24,954 nt of DNA from Burkholderiaceae bacterium (GCA_030151165.1 JASLEM010000053.1:1-24954), one strand, 5' to 3'. Positions 14,845 to 22,013 are shown, counted from the stretch's first letter. A program made the numbers and translations. The notes: generated by a model from the sequence alone, not told the origin.

Positions 14845-15293
14845 GGCCTGCGGCGCGACGGGGCGCGCGGGCGGGGCGCCCTGGCTGCCGTGGGGGCGGC
14901 CGCAGGCAGGGCGCGCTCGCGCGCCACGCGCGCCGCGTGCAGCGCGAACGCGGCCATCTGCGCCTGCCAGAACGCCTGCACGTCGCCCAGCCAGCCTTGC
15001 AGCTCGGCCAGCGGCTGCGCCTCCAGCTGGTAGGTGCGGGCGCGGGCGTCGTCGGCGGGATGTGCGCCGCCGACCTCGCCGATCACGCCGGCCTGGCGCA
15101 GCACGCGCAGGTGGCGGCTCATCGCCTGGCGCGACATCGAGAGCGTCGCCGCGATGTCGCCGGCGCGTTGCGGCCCGCCGCGCAGTAGCCCGACCACGGC
15201 GCGCCGTGTCGGCTCGGCGAGGGCCTGCAGCGTGCGGTCGATCGCGGCGTCGTCGACCGCGGTCGCTGCCGGTGGCGCGGCGCGGCGCGTCAC
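14841..15293 (-). CDS. ArsR-family winged-helix regulator
   Basis: The 150-residue protein has the ArsR/SmtB winged helix near residues 18-95: AIDRTLQALAEPTRRAVVGLL, the recognition helix segment MSRQAMSRHLRVLRQAGVI, and a wing ending RARTYQLE. It lacks a metal-site ELCVCDL motif, so it belongs to the metal-independent group that typically accompanies SRPBCC/AHSA1 and glyoxalase-like genes. The C-terminal 25 residues are Ala/Pro/Arg-rich and probably disordered. The start is a GTG at 15293, because it overlaps the VOC stop in the typical GTGA arrangement; no in-frame ATG fits. It probably represses its own operon through the inverted repeat at 15805-15820 (inference). Confidence 0.85.
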   Translation of the reverse strand: MTRRAAPPAATAVDDAAIDRTLQALAEPTRRAVVGLLRGGPQRAGDIAATLSMSRQAMSRHLRVLRQAGVIGEVGGAHPADDARARTYQLEAQPLAELQGWLGDVQAFWQAQMAAFALHAARVARERALPAAAPTAARAPRPRAPSRRRP

Positions 15294-15766
15294 GCCGGCT
15301 TCTGCTCGCGCACGCGCTGCATGAACCACCACGCGTGGCCTTCGCAGTCGTTCGCGCCGTAGGAGCGGTCGGCCCAGTAGTCGTCGCCGTAGTCGTGCAG
15401 CGCCGGCTCGGCGAGGATCGTCGCGCCGCGCGCGCGGGCCTGCGCGCAGTGCGCGTCGACGTCGTCGACGAACAGGCACAGCGACTGGTTGATGCGGCCG
15501 CCGAGATCGAGCGGGCTCGTGTAGAAGCGCTTGGACTCGAGGCCCGCCGGCGGCGCCTCGCCGGCCTTCGCGCTGCCGCTGACCATGATCATCGCCTGGC
15601 CGTACATCAGCTCGCTGTGGACGATCTCGCCCGGCTCGCCCTCGACCTTCAGCCGCACCTCGAAGCCGAACGCGTCGCAGAGCCAGTCGATGGCCGCGGC
15701 GGGCTCGCGATAGAAGAGGCAGGCGGCCAGCTGCGGCCAGCCGGCGGGCGGAGGGTTGCGCGTCAT
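15290..15766 (-). CDS. VOC (glyoxalase/bleomycin-resistance fold) family protein
   Basis: The 158-residue protein has the paired beta-alpha-beta layout of the vicinal oxygen chelate superfamily. N-terminal module: LAACLFYREPAAAIDWLCDAFGFEVRLKVEG. C-terminal module: NQSLCLFVDDVDAHCAQARARGATI, ending in the PhnB-like DRSYGANDCEGHAWWF segment. Substrate and activity are unknown; such proteins next to ArsR and AHSA1 genes are common. The ATG at 15766 is chosen because GGGAG lies about 7 nt upstream. It is the first gene of a VOC-ArsR-SRPBCC operon, with 4-bp overlaps at both junctions, and has a good promoter directly upstream. Confidence 0.85.
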   Translation of the reverse strand: MTRNPPPAGWPQLAACLFYREPAAAIDWLCDAFGFEVRLKVEGEPGEIVHSELMYGQAMIMVSGSAKAGEAPPAGLESKRFYTSPLDLGGRINQSLCLFVDDVDAHCAQARARGATILAEPALHDYGDDYWADRSYGANDCEGHAWWFMQRVREQKPA

Positions 15767-15800
15767 CGAGGTCTCCCGGAAATGGTCAACGGATGCGTGA

Positions 15801-15830
15801 ATGATAAACACGATCGTTTACCAATTTCAA
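15801..15830 (-). promoter_or_regulatory. Promoter of the VOC-ArsR-SRPBCC operon with embedded inverted repeat
   Basis: On the minus strand TTGAAA (15830-15825), an 18-bp spacer and TATCAT (15806-15801) form a good sigma-70 promoter. The spacer and first -10 bases contain TAAAC-ACGATC-GTTTA (15805-15820), a perfect 5-bp inverted repeat. An operator between -35 and -10 is the classic ArsR-family arrangement; that this ArsR binds it is inference. Confidence 0.6.
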
Positions 15831-15904
15831 GAGCAGCGGCGGCCGGTTTCGCCCTCGTTCAGGGGGCTTCGGTGTAACAGTCGCCGCATCCGCCGTCGGA
15901 TGGA

Positions 15905-15932
15905 TTGACGGCCGGCTACATCTGGATACGAT
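15905..15932 (+). promoter_or_regulatory. Candidate promoter of the alpha/beta hydrolase
   Basis: TTGACG (15905-15910), a 16-bp spacer and TACGAT (15927-15932) give a plausible sigma-70 promoter, about 70 nt before the ATG at 16010. Downstream in the leader is a 9-bp direct duplication ATGGCGGAC (15973-15990) of unknown meaning. Confidence 0.4.
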
Positions 15933-16009
15933 GATTTCAGGCACGCGACGATCGCGCCAGCGGACGCGCTACATGGCGGACATGGCGGACATCACCAGGG
16001 AGCACGAAG

Positions 16010-16984
16010 ATGAGCGACTCGAGATTCGGTTCGACTTTCGCCTCGGCGTTCGGAGCGGCGCCCGCGCGGCCGGTGACGCTGTCGACGCACGAACTGCGGC
16101 AGATCCAGCGCGCGAACGACTCCGGGCGCCACCCGATCGTCTTCGTGCACGGGTTGTGGTTGCTGCCCAGCAGCTGGGAGCGCTGGGCGGCGGTGTTCGA
16201 GGAGGCCGGCTACGTCGCCCTCACGCCGGACTGGCCGGACGATCCGGCGACCGTCGACGAGGCCAAGGCGCACCCCGAGGCGTTCGCCGGGAAGACGGTC
16301 GGGCAGGTGGCCGACCACTTCGCCGCGATCCTCGGCCAGCTCGAACGCAAGCCGATGCTGGTCGGCCACTCGTTCGGCGGCCTGCTGGCACAGATCCTCG
16401 CCGGGCGCGGGCTGTCGGCTGCGACGGTCGCGATCGATCCGGCGCCGTTCCGCGGCGTGCTGCCGCTGCCGTTCTCGGCGCTGAAGTCGGCGTGGCCGGT
16501 GCTCGGCAACCCGGCCAACCGCAGCCGCGCGGTGCCGCTCACCTACGAGCAGTTCCGCTACGCCTTCGCCAACGCGGTCGACGAGGGCGAGGCGCGCCAG
16601 CTGTACGACACCTTCGCGGTGCCCGCCCCCGGTGCGCCGCTGTTCCAGGCCGCCACGGCCAACATCAACCCGTGGACGGAGGCGCAGGTCGACCTCGAGA
16701 ACGCCGAGCGCGGCCCGCTGCTGATCATGTCGGGCGAGAAGGACCACACGGTGCCGTGGTCGATCGCGAACGCGTCGTTCCGGCAGCAGCAACGCAACCC
16801 GGGGCTGACCGAGATCGTCGAGATCCCGGGCCGCGGCCACGCGCTCACGATCGACAGCGGCTGGCGCGAGGTCGCCGACACCGCGCTCGCCTTCATCCGC
16901 CGCTTCGCGAAGCCGGACGTCCGGCGCAGCGCCGCGTTCGCCGAGCTGTTCAGCGAGCGCGATCGTCGAGCGGTGGCCGCCTGA
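16010..16984 (+). CDS. Alpha/beta hydrolase
   Basis: The 324-residue protein is a typical alpha/beta hydrolase. It has an oxyanion-hole loop FVHGLWLLPSSW (about 45-56), nucleophile elbow GHSFGG (119-124, Ser121), acid Asp245 (GEKDHTVPW) and His277 (GRGHAL), with a cap region around 150-220. There is no signal peptide or lipobox, so it is predicted cytoplasmic. The substrate is unknown; an esterase or a cofactor-free haloperoxidase-like activity would fit the fold. GGGAG lies 8 nt before the ATG. The last 35 bp overlap the convergent methyltransferase gene. It stands alone, so context gives no pathway. Confidence 0.85.
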   Translation: MSDSRFGSTFASAFGAAPARPVTLSTHELRQIQRANDSGRHPIVFVHGLWLLPSSWERWAAVFEEAGYVALTPDWPDDPATVDEAKAHPEAFAGKTVGQVADHFAAILGQLERKPMLVGHSFGGLLAQILAGRGLSAATVAIDPAPFRGVLPLPFSALKSAWPVLGNPANRSRAVPLTYEQFRYAFANAVDEGEARQLYDTFAVPAPGAPLFQAATANINPWTEAQVDLENAERGPLLIMSGEKDHTVPWSIANASFRQQQRNPGLTEIVEIPGRGHALTIDSGWREVADTALAFIRRFAKPDVRRSAAFAELFSERDRRAVAA

Positions 16985-17561
16985 CGACGAGCCGGTGGAC
17001 GGCCTTGCCGGATGAGGCGCTGATCGCCTCCTGGTCGAAAAGCACGCGGTCGTCGCGGCCGAGCGCGCCCGTTACGAGCGTGGCGTCGAACGCGGCGTAG
17101 AGCCGGCCGGCGTCGTCGCGCCGGGACTCGCCGCGCGTCACGCGCCAGCTCAGGACCAGCGTGCCGCCGGGTCGCAGCAACGCGAGCAGCGTGCGCACGG
17201 ACGGCGCGACCTGCGCGGGCTCGAGATGCATGATGACCGTCTCGCACAGCACGTTCTGGTAGCGGCCGTGGTCGACGCCGTGCAGCTCGGGCAGCGCGGC
17301 CGGCTTGAACGTGAGGCCGGGGTGCGCCGCGCGCGCCTGCGCGAGCAGCGCCTCGGAGGCGTCGACGCCGCGCGCGTCGAACCCGTTCGCGGCGAGCCAC
17401 GCGGTGTCGCGGCCGGCGCCGCAGCCGACGTCCAGCGTCGGGCCCTTGCGTAAGTATTCGCGCAGCAGCGCGTGCAGGTCCTCCGGCGCCGGCTGGCCAT
17501 TCCATTCGGCGGCGTAGGCGGGCGCGGCGGCGGCGTAGGCGTCCAGCGTGCGTTGATCCAT
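16950..17561 (-). CDS. Class I SAM-dependent methyltransferase
   Basis: The 203-residue protein has motif I TLDVGCGAGRDTAWLA (about 42-57), an acidic residue after the second strand (GVDASEALL), and the later GGTLVLSW strand of the Rossmann-type class I fold. It resembles TehB/UbiE-like small-molecule methyltransferases; the substrate is not recognisable. The ATG at 17561 is preferred over 17651 because GGGAG lies just upstream and the MDQRTLDAYAAAAPAYAAEW start is typical of this group. It converges on the alpha/beta hydrolase and overlaps its 3' end by 35 bp, so the shared segment codes on both strands. Confidence 0.85.
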   Translation of the reverse strand: MDQRTLDAYAAAAPAYAAEWNGQPAPEDLHALLREYLRKGPTLDVGCGAGRDTAWLAANGFDARGVDASEALLAQARAAHPGLTFKPAALPELHGVDHGRYQNVLCETVIMHLEPAQVAPSVRTLLALLRPGGTLVLSWRVTRGESRRDDAGRLYAAFDATLVTGALGRDDRVLFDQEAISASSGKAVHRLVVRRPPLDDRAR

Positions 17562-17686
17562 GCGAGCTCCCTCGGTCGGACGATGCGGCGATTGTGGCGC
17601 GGCCGGGGCGCGGACGGTTCGCGGACGGGCGTTGCCGACTCGGCCGGGCACGGCATCGCGCCACGCAATGAAGCGCGGAACGGACT

Positions 17687-17768
17687 GCTGTCGAGCGAGA
17701 CGCAGCGTGACGTGGAATCACGCGGGCATGCGGCGTGGCTGCTCGACAGCGAGCGTGCTGTCGAGCAG
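17687..17768 (+). promoter_or_regulatory. Large inverted repeat with a third arm upstream of the lipoprotein gene
   Basis: CTGCTCGACAGC (17739-17750) and GCTGTCGAGCAG (17757-17768) form a perfect 12-bp stem with a 6-nt loop. A third copy of the arm, GCTGTCGAGC, lies at 17687-17696 and could pair with 17741-17750 instead. A smaller CGTGA/TCACG hairpin lies between (17706-17722). The element is 85-165 bp before the glycine-zipper gene, in a 291-bp gap (17562-17852) with no other clear signal. Confidence 0.6.
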
Positions 17769-17852
17769 GCGGGCACGCCGCTCGCCACTTGGGTGCGAGG
17801 GATATCGCCGGCGAAGGGTCGGCGCCATCAACACACACAGGACGGAACAACC

Positions 17853-18575
17853 ATGATCACCACACGCACTCCCCATCGATTCGCCCATCTCGCGCTGGCC
17901 GCGGCGACCGCCGTGACGCTGGCGGCCTGCTCGAAGCCGGACACCGACACGCCGCCGCCGTCCGCGGTGGCGAGCGCGCCGACGACCGTCGCCGTCGCCC
18001 CCACGCCGGCCCCGGCGCCCGCGCCGAACCCCAGCGTCGCCGTCGTGCCGGCGCCGTCGCGGACGGTGGTCGCGCAGAACGATTCGTACGCGGAAGGCCG
18101 TCGCGACCAACGCCTGCGTGACGAGCGCCGCGAGGCGCACCAGCCGCCGCCGCGCGCCGACCGTGACGCCGACGTCCCGCCGCAGACGGCGCAGGAACGC
18201 GCGCACGAGAACTGGGAAGCGCGCCAGCAGGTCGCGGCCGCCGCGTGCCCCAACTGCGGCGTGGTCGAGTCGATCGACGCCGTCGAGGTGCAGGGCCAGA
18301 CCAACGGCGTCGGCGCCGTGGCGGGCGGCGTCGGCGGCGCGGTCGTCGGCAACCGGATCGCCGGCGGCGGCAACCGCACGCTGGGCGGCATCGTCGGCGC
18401 CGTCGGCGGCGGCCTGCTCGGCAACGCCATCGAGAAGCACGAGCGCAAGGCCACGGTCTACGACGTGCATGTGCGTATGACCGACGGCTCGCTGCGCACC
18501 GTGCGCCAGCAGAGCTCGCCGGCGGTGGGCGAGAAGGTGCTGGTCGAGTCGGACGGCCTGCACGCGCGCACCTGA
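17853..18575 (+). CDS. Glycine-zipper (17 kDa antigen/SlyB-like) outer-membrane lipoprotein
   Basis: The 240-residue protein has a lipoprotein signal peptide ending in the lipobox LAAC (Cys about residue 26). A Pro/Ala-rich stretch follows (about 34-70), then a charged Arg-rich stretch (about 80-125) and CPNCGVVESIDAVEVQGQ. The glycine-zipper 2TM domain comes next (GAVAGGVGGAVVGNRIAGG... GGIVGAVGGGLLGNAIEK, about 150-195), then a C-terminal beta part (VYDVHVRMTDGSLRTV... VGEKVLVESDG). Relatives such as SlyB and the rickettsial 17-kDa antigen sit in the outer membrane and affect envelope integrity. The long disordered linker before the zipper is more extended than in SlyB. A strong terminator follows, and the 5' leader holds a large inverted repeat. 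Confidence 0.88.
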   Translation: MITTRTPHRFAHLALAAATAVTLAACSKPDTDTPPPSAVASAPTTVAVAPTPAPAPAPNPSVAVVPAPSRTVVAQNDSYAEGRRDQRLRDERREAHQPPPRADRDADVPPQTAQERAHENWEARQQVAAAACPNCGVVESIDAVEVQGQTNGVGAVAGGVGGAVVGNRIAGGGNRTLGGIVGAVGGGLLGNAIEKHERKATVYDVHVRMTDGSLRTVRQQSSPAVGEKVLVESDGLHART

Positions 18576-18594
18576 TCGCTGCGGCTGCACCACG

Positions 18595-18624
18595 AAGAAC
18601 GCCCGGCTTGACCGGGCGTTCTTT
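18595..18624. terminator. Strong rho-independent terminator between convergent lipoprotein genes
   Basis: AAGAACGCCCGG (18595-18606) pairs perfectly with CCGGGCGTTCTT (18612-18623) around a 5-nt loop, followed by TCT. It lies 20 bp after the glycine-zipper stop and 46 bp from the end of the convergent lipoprotein gene, so it probably serves both. Confidence 0.88.
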
Positions 18625-18669
18625 CTGGATGACGCGGCGCCAGCCGGCAAGCGGGCGCCGCGTTCGACC

Positions 18670-20370
18670 TCAGGGGTGGTCGATCGAGACGTCGAAGAAG
18701 TTCTGCGAGTCCGAGACGCTGATCGCCAGCGAGACGCCCAGGCCCTGCAGCGGCATCGAGATCGTCTCGGACGCGCTGCTGGACGCCGCGCGGTAGCGCA
18801 GGCCGGTGCGCGGGTTGTTGATCGCGAACGTGTCGACGCGCTGGTCGGACGCGCGCAGGCGGGTGTACGTCTGCGCGGTGGTGTCGACCGAGGTCACCGA
18901 GACCGAGTAGTCGGCGAGGCTGGTCGCGCCGGTATTGGCGGCCGGCGCCCACGTGAAGCCGCCGGTGCCGACCTCGAAGTCCCAGAAGTTCGAGACCTTG
19001 CCGACGCTGGGCAGCGTGAGCGCGTTCTGCTGTTCGAAGACGAGCAGGCCGTTCTGGTTCGGCAGCAGCACGAACACCGTCTTCACGCCGTTGTCAGCGA
19101 TCACCGTGAAGAAGCGCGTGGTGCCGGTGTCGTCCGTCGAGTCGAAGCCGCCTTCGGAGTCCACCGTCAGCAGCGTCGGCAGGTCGGTGGGCGGGGCCGC
19201 GGAGCAGGTCAGGCCGGCGCACTCGAGGCCCGACGTGAAGTGGCCGGTGCCGTCGATCACCACCATGCCGCTGCTCGGCGAGAAGACGCCGCTGTCGTTC
19301 GGCTGGTACGTCACGTAGTTCCACGAGCCGGCCAGCTGCGCGAGCGGCACGGTCTGGTCCGGCACGACGAAGAACGTGGCCGTGGGGCCGGTCGACGACG
19401 GCGTGCGGATGACGCCCACGCCGCCGGTCGACATCAGCAGCGTCGCGCTGCCGAAGTCGTTCGCGTACGTGAAGCTGCACGGCGTGCCGGCGACGGCGGT
19501 GAGCGTGCCGGCGCTGGAGGCGTCGTCGGGGTTGTCGGCGTCGACGTAGGTCAGCGCCTGGGCGTCGATGCGCACGCGGCCGGTGCCGTCCTCGTCGGGC
19601 TGGCCCGTGTAGCTCGGGCGGACCAGGCGATAGACGCCGCTGCGCAGCGACGCGCAGCTCGAGGCCTGCGCGGCCACCTGGTGCATCACCGGCGGCGAGG
19701 TCGGCGTGGCCGTGCCGACGGCGGTGTCGACCGTCGAGAGCGAGGTCTGCGCGTTGGTGATCGCGGTCGTCAGCTGGGTGATCTGCTGGTCGGCCGCGCT
19801 GCCCGCGGTGTTGCCGCTCGGCGCGGTGATGGTGTCGGTGAGCGGGTTCGCGCCGGTCAGGTCGACCGTGCCCTGGAGCGCGGCGGACGTCGACGAAATC
19901 GCGGTGGCGATGGTCGTCGGCGTCACCTTCGCCTGGGCGGTGCTGTCGAAGTTGGTGTACAGCGTGTCGGGCGTGCCGCCGGAGAGGTTGGCGGTCACGA
20001 GCTCGGTCAGCGGCGTGATGTTGGCCACGGCCGTCGTGCCGCTGCCCGCGGCGACGGCGTGCAGGAAGACGCCGTTGCTGGTCGTCGCGCGCAGCACGCA
20101 GGGCAGCGAGCCGCCGGTGATGCTGGTGTGGAAGGTGCCGTCCGCGCCGCTGGTGAAGCTGCCGGTGCCGCTGGCGCACTTGACCTCCACCGTGCCGTTG
20201 GCGATGGCGGGGCCGGTCGACGCGGTGCCGGAGATCGCGAGCGTCGGCGACGGGGGCGGCGGCGGGGGCGGCGGTGGCGGCGACGAGCCGCCGTCGCTGC
20301 CGCCGCAGGCGGACAGCATCATGGTCGACGCGAAGGCGAACGAGAGCCAGGCGAGTTTTTGGGTGTTCAA
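18670..20370 (-). CDS. Large secreted lipoprotein with polyproline stretch, function unknown
   Basis: The 566-residue product starts at TTG 20370, with GGAGG five nt upstream. The next residues are a signal peptide, NTQKLAWLSFAFASTMMLSAC, whose lipobox LSAC puts the lipidated Cys at about residue 21. A GGSDGGSS stretch and ten consecutive prolines follow, then a beta-rich carboxypeptidase-regulatory-like domain (ISGTASTGPAIANGTVEVKCASGTGSF...). The rest is Thr/Ser/Ala-rich with no domain I recognise. It contains FTYANDFGSATLLMSTGGV, a GMVVIDGTGHFTSG strand pair and a C-terminal LRYRAASSS region. Many Burkholderiales carry lipoproteins of this style; the function is unknown. Upstream ATGs in the same frame exist, but the peptides they would add are not signal-like. 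It converges on the shared terminator. Confidence 0.8.
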   Translation of the reverse strand: MNTQKLAWLSFAFASTMMLSACGGSDGGSSPPPPPPPPPPSPTLAISGTASTGPAIANGTVEVKCASGTGSFTSGADGTFHTSITGGSLPCVLRATTSNGVFLHAVAAGSGTTAVANITPLTELVTANLSGGTPDTLYTNFDSTAQAKVTPTTIATAISSTSAALQGTVDLTGANPLTDTITAPSGNTAGSAADQQITQLTTAITNAQTSLSTVDTAVGTATPTSPPVMHQVAAQASSCASLRSGVYRLVRPSYTGQPDEDGTGRVRIDAQALTYVDADNPDDASSAGTLTAVAGTPCSFTYANDFGSATLLMSTGGVGVIRTPSSTGPTATFFVVPDQTVPLAQLAGSWNYVTYQPNDSGVFSPSSGMVVIDGTGHFTSGLECAGLTCSAAPPTDLPTLLTVDSEGGFDSTDDTGTTRFFTVIADNGVKTVFVLLPNQNGLLVFEQQNALTLPSVGKVSNFWDFEVGTGGFTWAPAANTGATSLADYSVSVTSVDTTAQTYTRLRASDQRVDTFAINNPRTGLRYRAASSSASETISMPLQGLGVSLAISVSDSQNFFDVSIDHP

Positions 20371-20640
20371 GGTGTCCTCCAGGATACGAATCGGCGAGCC
20401 GGGTGTTCGCCGCACGGGTCGTGTGGCGAGCGCCGATCTTTCTGCGGATCGTTGGCGCCCGTCATGCGCAACATTCATGACGTCGGCGGATTCTCGGAGT
20501 CGCGCGCCGCGGCTGTCCATAGTGCGAATTGACTAACGATAACGGTGAGGCGGCGCGGTCTGCGGCGCGCGGCGGGGCGCCAGGCGGCGGGATCCGGGCC
20601 TGCTTCGTCGCGACGGAACACGGCCGGGCGGCCGGAGCGT
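20371..20640. other. Intergenic gap between EndoV-like and polyproline lipoprotein genes
   Basis: This 270-bp gap has lower GC near 20520-20550 (around AATTGACTAACGATAACG), where the lipoprotein promoter on minus probably lies. I find no pair of hexamers good enough to call, and no clear terminator for the EndoV-like gene. Confidence 0.4.
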
Positions 20641-21147
20641 TCAGCCCGCGTTGCCCTTCGCCACGCGCGCCGCGAGCTTCATCAGCGTCGGCATCCGCTT
20701 CTTGCCGTGCATCATCCGCACGCGCGCCTTCGCGGCGCCGAGATCGATGCCCGCGCAGGTCACGATCAGCGGCGGCGTCTCGTCCTCGCGGTAGACCTCG
20801 AACTGCGCGGGCGTGTCCTTCATCGCGGCCTTCGACGCCGCGATCACCGCCGTGCGGCCGCCCAGCGCGTTGTACAGGTGGATGCCCAGGCCGGGCGTCT
20901 CCTGCGGGTCGAGGAAGACGAAGCCCTCGAACACGATCGTCTCCGGCTGCAGCCCGTTGGCGTCCATCAGCTGGATCAGCCACGGCAGCTCGCGCAGGTC
21001 GAGCTCGCCTTTCACGGGCTTCTCGACGTGCTCGATCTTCAGCGAATACGTCTTCGTCGCCTCGAAGGCCGTCCAGTCGTCGAAGGCCACGGCCGCGGCG
21101 GTGGCGCCGCCGGCCTTGTCGTATTGAACGTCGAGGACGAGTTTCAT
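20641..21147 (-). CDS. Endonuclease V-like protein, short divergent form
   Basis: The 168-residue protein resembles the short form of the endonuclease V (Nfi) family. Equivalents of E. coli catalytic Asp35 and Glu89 appear as Asp6 (LVLDVQYD) and Glu53 (LRELPWL). The strand holding Asp110 (VDGHG) is VFEGFV, so the Asp is Glu74. Lys139 may match Lys106, and the His214 position (ATGH) reads TCAG, so His is lost. The PYIP wedge is also missing. The family cleaves near deoxyinosine in DNA or inosine in RNA; with these changes activity here is uncertain. The ATG follows the paaY stop directly (TGA-ATG), implying translational coupling to a phenylacetate gene. Assignment is by my reading of motif order, not by a search. 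Confidence 0.6.
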   Translation of the reverse strand: MKLVLDVQYDKAGGATAAAVAFDDWTAFEATKTYSLKIEHVEKPVKGELDLRELPWLIQLMDANGLQPETIVFEGFVFLDPQETPGLGIHLYNALGGRTAVIAASKAAMKDTPAQFEVYREDETPPLIVTCAGIDLGAAKARVRMMHGKKRMPTLMKLAARVAKGNAG

Positions 21148-21756
21148 TCAGGCATTGTCGCGCCGCGTGGCGATCAGCGGCTGGATGCTGCCGGCGTCGA
21201 GCCGCTGGCGGCCCGGTTCCTCGGCGGCGAGCGGCGCGCATTCCTTCATCGTTGCGAGGCAGCGCTCGGTCAGGCGCTGGTAGGTGCCGGTGCCTTCGCG
21301 CTTCCACGCGAGCTCCTGGTCGGTCAGCTCGCGCAGGATCTTCGCCGGCACGCCCGCGGCCAGCGAGCGCGCGGGCACCTTCATGCCGGCACGCACGAAG
21401 GCGCTGGCGGCGACGAACGCGCCGGCGCCGACCTCGGCCTCGTCCATCACGACGGCGTTCATGCCGACGAGCGCGTCCGCGCGCACGACGCAGCCGTGCA
21501 GCACGGCGCCGTGGCCGATGTGGGCGTTGTCCTCGAGCAGGGTGTCGGACGCCGGGAAGCCGTGGACGACGCAGGTGTCCTGGACGTTGCAGCCGCGCTG
21601 GAGCACGATGCGGCCGAAGTCGCCGCGCAGGCTCGCGCACGGGCCGATGTAGGCGCCGGGGCCGACGACGACGTCGCCGATCAGCACCGCGGTCGGGTGC
21701 ACGTAGGCGCTCGGGTCGACCACGGGGCGCAGGCCGTCGATCTCGTAGCAGGGCAT
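21148..21756 (-). CDS. paaY: PaaY thioesterase (gamma-carbonic-anhydrase/hexapeptide fold)
   Basis: The 202-residue protein is close to E. coli PaaY along its length: MPCYEIDGLRPVV, the hexapeptide-repeat region HPTAVLIGDVVVG... RGDFGRIVLQRG, NVQDTCVVHGFP, HIGHGAVLHGC and GMNAVVMDEA, then the PaaY-specific tail ELAWKREGTGTYQ and EPGRQRL. PaaY is a trimeric left-handed beta helix that hydrolyses CoA thioesters, including dead-end ring-hydroxylated phenylacetyl-CoA derivatives, protecting the paa pathway. Metal-binding histidines of the gamma-carbonic-anhydrase type are present. GGAC-type Shine-Dalgarno sequence precedes the ATG at 21756. It is divergent from paaG and shares the palindromic operator; an EndoV-like gene follows with no gap. 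Confidence 0.93.
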   Translation of the reverse strand: MPCYEIDGLRPVVDPSAYVHPTAVLIGDVVVGPGAYIGPCASLRGDFGRIVLQRGCNVQDTCVVHGFPASDTLLEDNAHIGHGAVLHGCVVRADALVGMNAVVMDEAEVGAGAFVAASAFVRAGMKVPARSLAAGVPAKILRELTDQELAWKREGTGTYQRLTERCLATMKECAPLAAEEPGRQRLDAGSIQPLIATRRDNA

Positions 21757-21822
21757 GGCGGGTGTCCTTCAGGTGAACAGGTAAAGACTGACTGGAATCG
21801 AACGGGATTCGGTGGCGCGCAC

Positions 21823-21851
21823 TTGCGTCGCGCCAGCGTCCAGTCTAAGAT
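21823..21851 (+). promoter_or_regulatory. Candidate promoter of the paaG operon
   Basis: TTGCGT (21823-21828), a 17-bp spacer and TAAGAT (21846-21851) form a moderate sigma-70 promoter. The start would fall near 21858, inside the palindrome, leaving a leader of about 190 nt before paaG. Confidence 0.45.
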
Positions 21852-21870
21852 TAACCGACCGGTCGGTCAA
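21842..21870 (-). promoter_or_regulatory. Candidate promoter of paaY
   Basis: On the minus strand TTGACC (21870-21865), a 17-bp spacer and TAGACT (21847-21842) form a moderate sigma-70 promoter. The palindromic operator covers the end of the -35 and most of the spacer. Confidence 0.45.
21854..21867. promoter_or_regulatory. Palindromic TetR-type (PaaR-like) operator between paaY and paaG
   Basis: ACCGACCGGTCGGT is a perfect 14-bp palindrome. TetR-family PaaR regulators of betaproteobacterial phenylacetate genes are known to use inverted repeats of this kind upstream of paa operons; I rely on memory for the exact consensus. It lies just downstream of the plus -10 and within the minus promoter, so one dimer pair could repress both directions. 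The regulator gene is not in this window. Confidence 0.75.
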
Positions 21871-21994
21871 AGAATTCACCCGGATTCGCGGATCGATCAA
21901 CCAGCCGACGCTGGTGGGGGAGACAACCCACGGTGGAGCAGGGCCCGGAACCGCGCGCACGAATGCGCGGCCGGCCCTGCGCGAGGCGCCCGAT

Positions 21995-22013
21995 GCCGGT
22001 CGACCCGACCGGC
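21995..22013 (+). promoter_or_regulatory. Leader hairpin before paaG
   Basis: GCCGGTCG (21995-22002) and CGACCGGC (22006-22013) form a perfect 8-bp stem with a 3-nt loop in the long paaG leader, 38 nt before the ATG. No T-run follows, so it is not a standard terminator. Its arms share CCGGTCG/CGACCGG with the upstream operator. Confidence 0.45.

Noticed and set aside
20251..20283. G-rich stretch as a possible G-quadruplex
   Set aside because: It is the complement of the codons for ten prolines; only two runs reach three or more G, so coding constraint explains it.
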